Part shown: positions 50,448 to 50,547 of the stretch, piece after piece | Layout: every line of letters starts with the position of its first letter | Position numbering within the stretch: the stretch's first letter is position 1 | Source of the DNA: Lachnospiraceae bacterium | GTDB taxonomy: Bacteria > Bacillota > Clostridia > Lachnospirales > Lachnospiraceae | NCBI GenBank assembly: GCA_016290595.1 | Contig: JAEEUR010000005.1 | Coordinates: forward strand, 1 to 50,547 | Direction: 5' to 3' | Length of the DNA: 50,547 nt | Made by a program: the position numbers and the translations under genes | The notes under the pieces: model-generated | The model's input: only the letters and a program-made list of their open reading frames with translations | Database searches by the model: none | Told to the model about the DNA's origin: nothing

Positions 50448-50547
50448 AAAACCACGCGATAGTCGCGTGGTTCCAAAAAGCTTAAGCAATGAGTCAGATA
50501 GAAAAACTCCTAATGTGTATAATAAAAGCGTGACCTGCCAGTTACGC
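50448..50547 (-). mobile_element. Partial IS200/IS605-like transposon end, inverted
   Basis: Read on the minus strand this has CTGGCAGGTCAC followed about 65 bases later by the hairpin AACCACGCGA-CTA-TCGCGTGGTT (50450-50472). Window start shows the same arrangement on the plus strand. No coding region is visible inside the window. The element body would lie to the right. Confidence 0.45.

Overview
The window reads as a GC-rich, spore-lineage Firmicutes chromosome, most likely from a Lachnospiraceae-type clostridium. The evidence is synteny and family choice. The large SRP RNA lies directly before dnaX-ybaB-recR, and holB-ricT-trmN6-rsmI form one operon. There is a yhbY, nadD-yqeK fusion, rsfS string, and a monoderm Tad-like pilus locus with DUF5702 and DUF6382 proteins. 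The species cannot be named from the sequence alone.

Bases 1-120 and 50440-50547 look like the same kind of transposon end (IS200/IS605-like) in opposite orientations, so the window is probably bounded by two repeat copies. From 167 to about 16437 there is an accessory catabolic region. A LysR regulator is divergent from a peptide/nickel-type ABC importer made of a lipoprotein binding protein, a single-chain DppB-DppC fusion permease and two ATPases. It is followed by three paralogous subclass-B3-like metallo-beta-lactamase-fold hydrolases around an MFS carrier, a two-subunit class I fumarase/tartrate-dehydratase-like enzyme, an AtuA-family protein with its DUF4387 partner, an AEC carrier and an M20 amidohydrolase. 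The genes are nearly all on one strand and tightly spaced. The likely theme is import, hydrolysis and dehydration of a hydroxy-acid-containing or amide-linked compound. This is the best candidate here for an undescribed pathway.

From 16488 to 24480 come an XRE regulator, a DUF1847 protein, a Na/Pi cotransporter with a PhoU-like tail, tRNA-Thr, a hotdog thioesterase and the guanylate-kinase-like/holB/ricT/trmN6/rsmI operon, which ends at a strong terminator. On the minus strand are glgB and a small membrane protein.

From 26969 to 34936 lies a Tad-like pilus operon: tadZ-like, cpaF, tadB, tadC, a Flp-type pilin, a DUF5702 protein, a TadE-like pseudopilin with a Cys-rich tail, an A24 prepilin peptidase, a second TadE-like piece and a truncated DUF6382 protein. 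Several overlaps and start sites in this operon are unusual.

From 34950 to 50437 the genes are mainly housekeeping: threonylcarbamoyl-AMP synthase, dCMP deaminase, a large secreted unknown, SRP RNA, dnaX, ybaB, recR, a TPR/low-complexity protein, an ATP-grasp plus PLP enzyme pair, yhbY, the nadD-yqeK fusion, rsfS, a TPM-like membrane protein, pspA and tRNA-Gln. All functional names come from reading translated motifs by eye. No database search was run.
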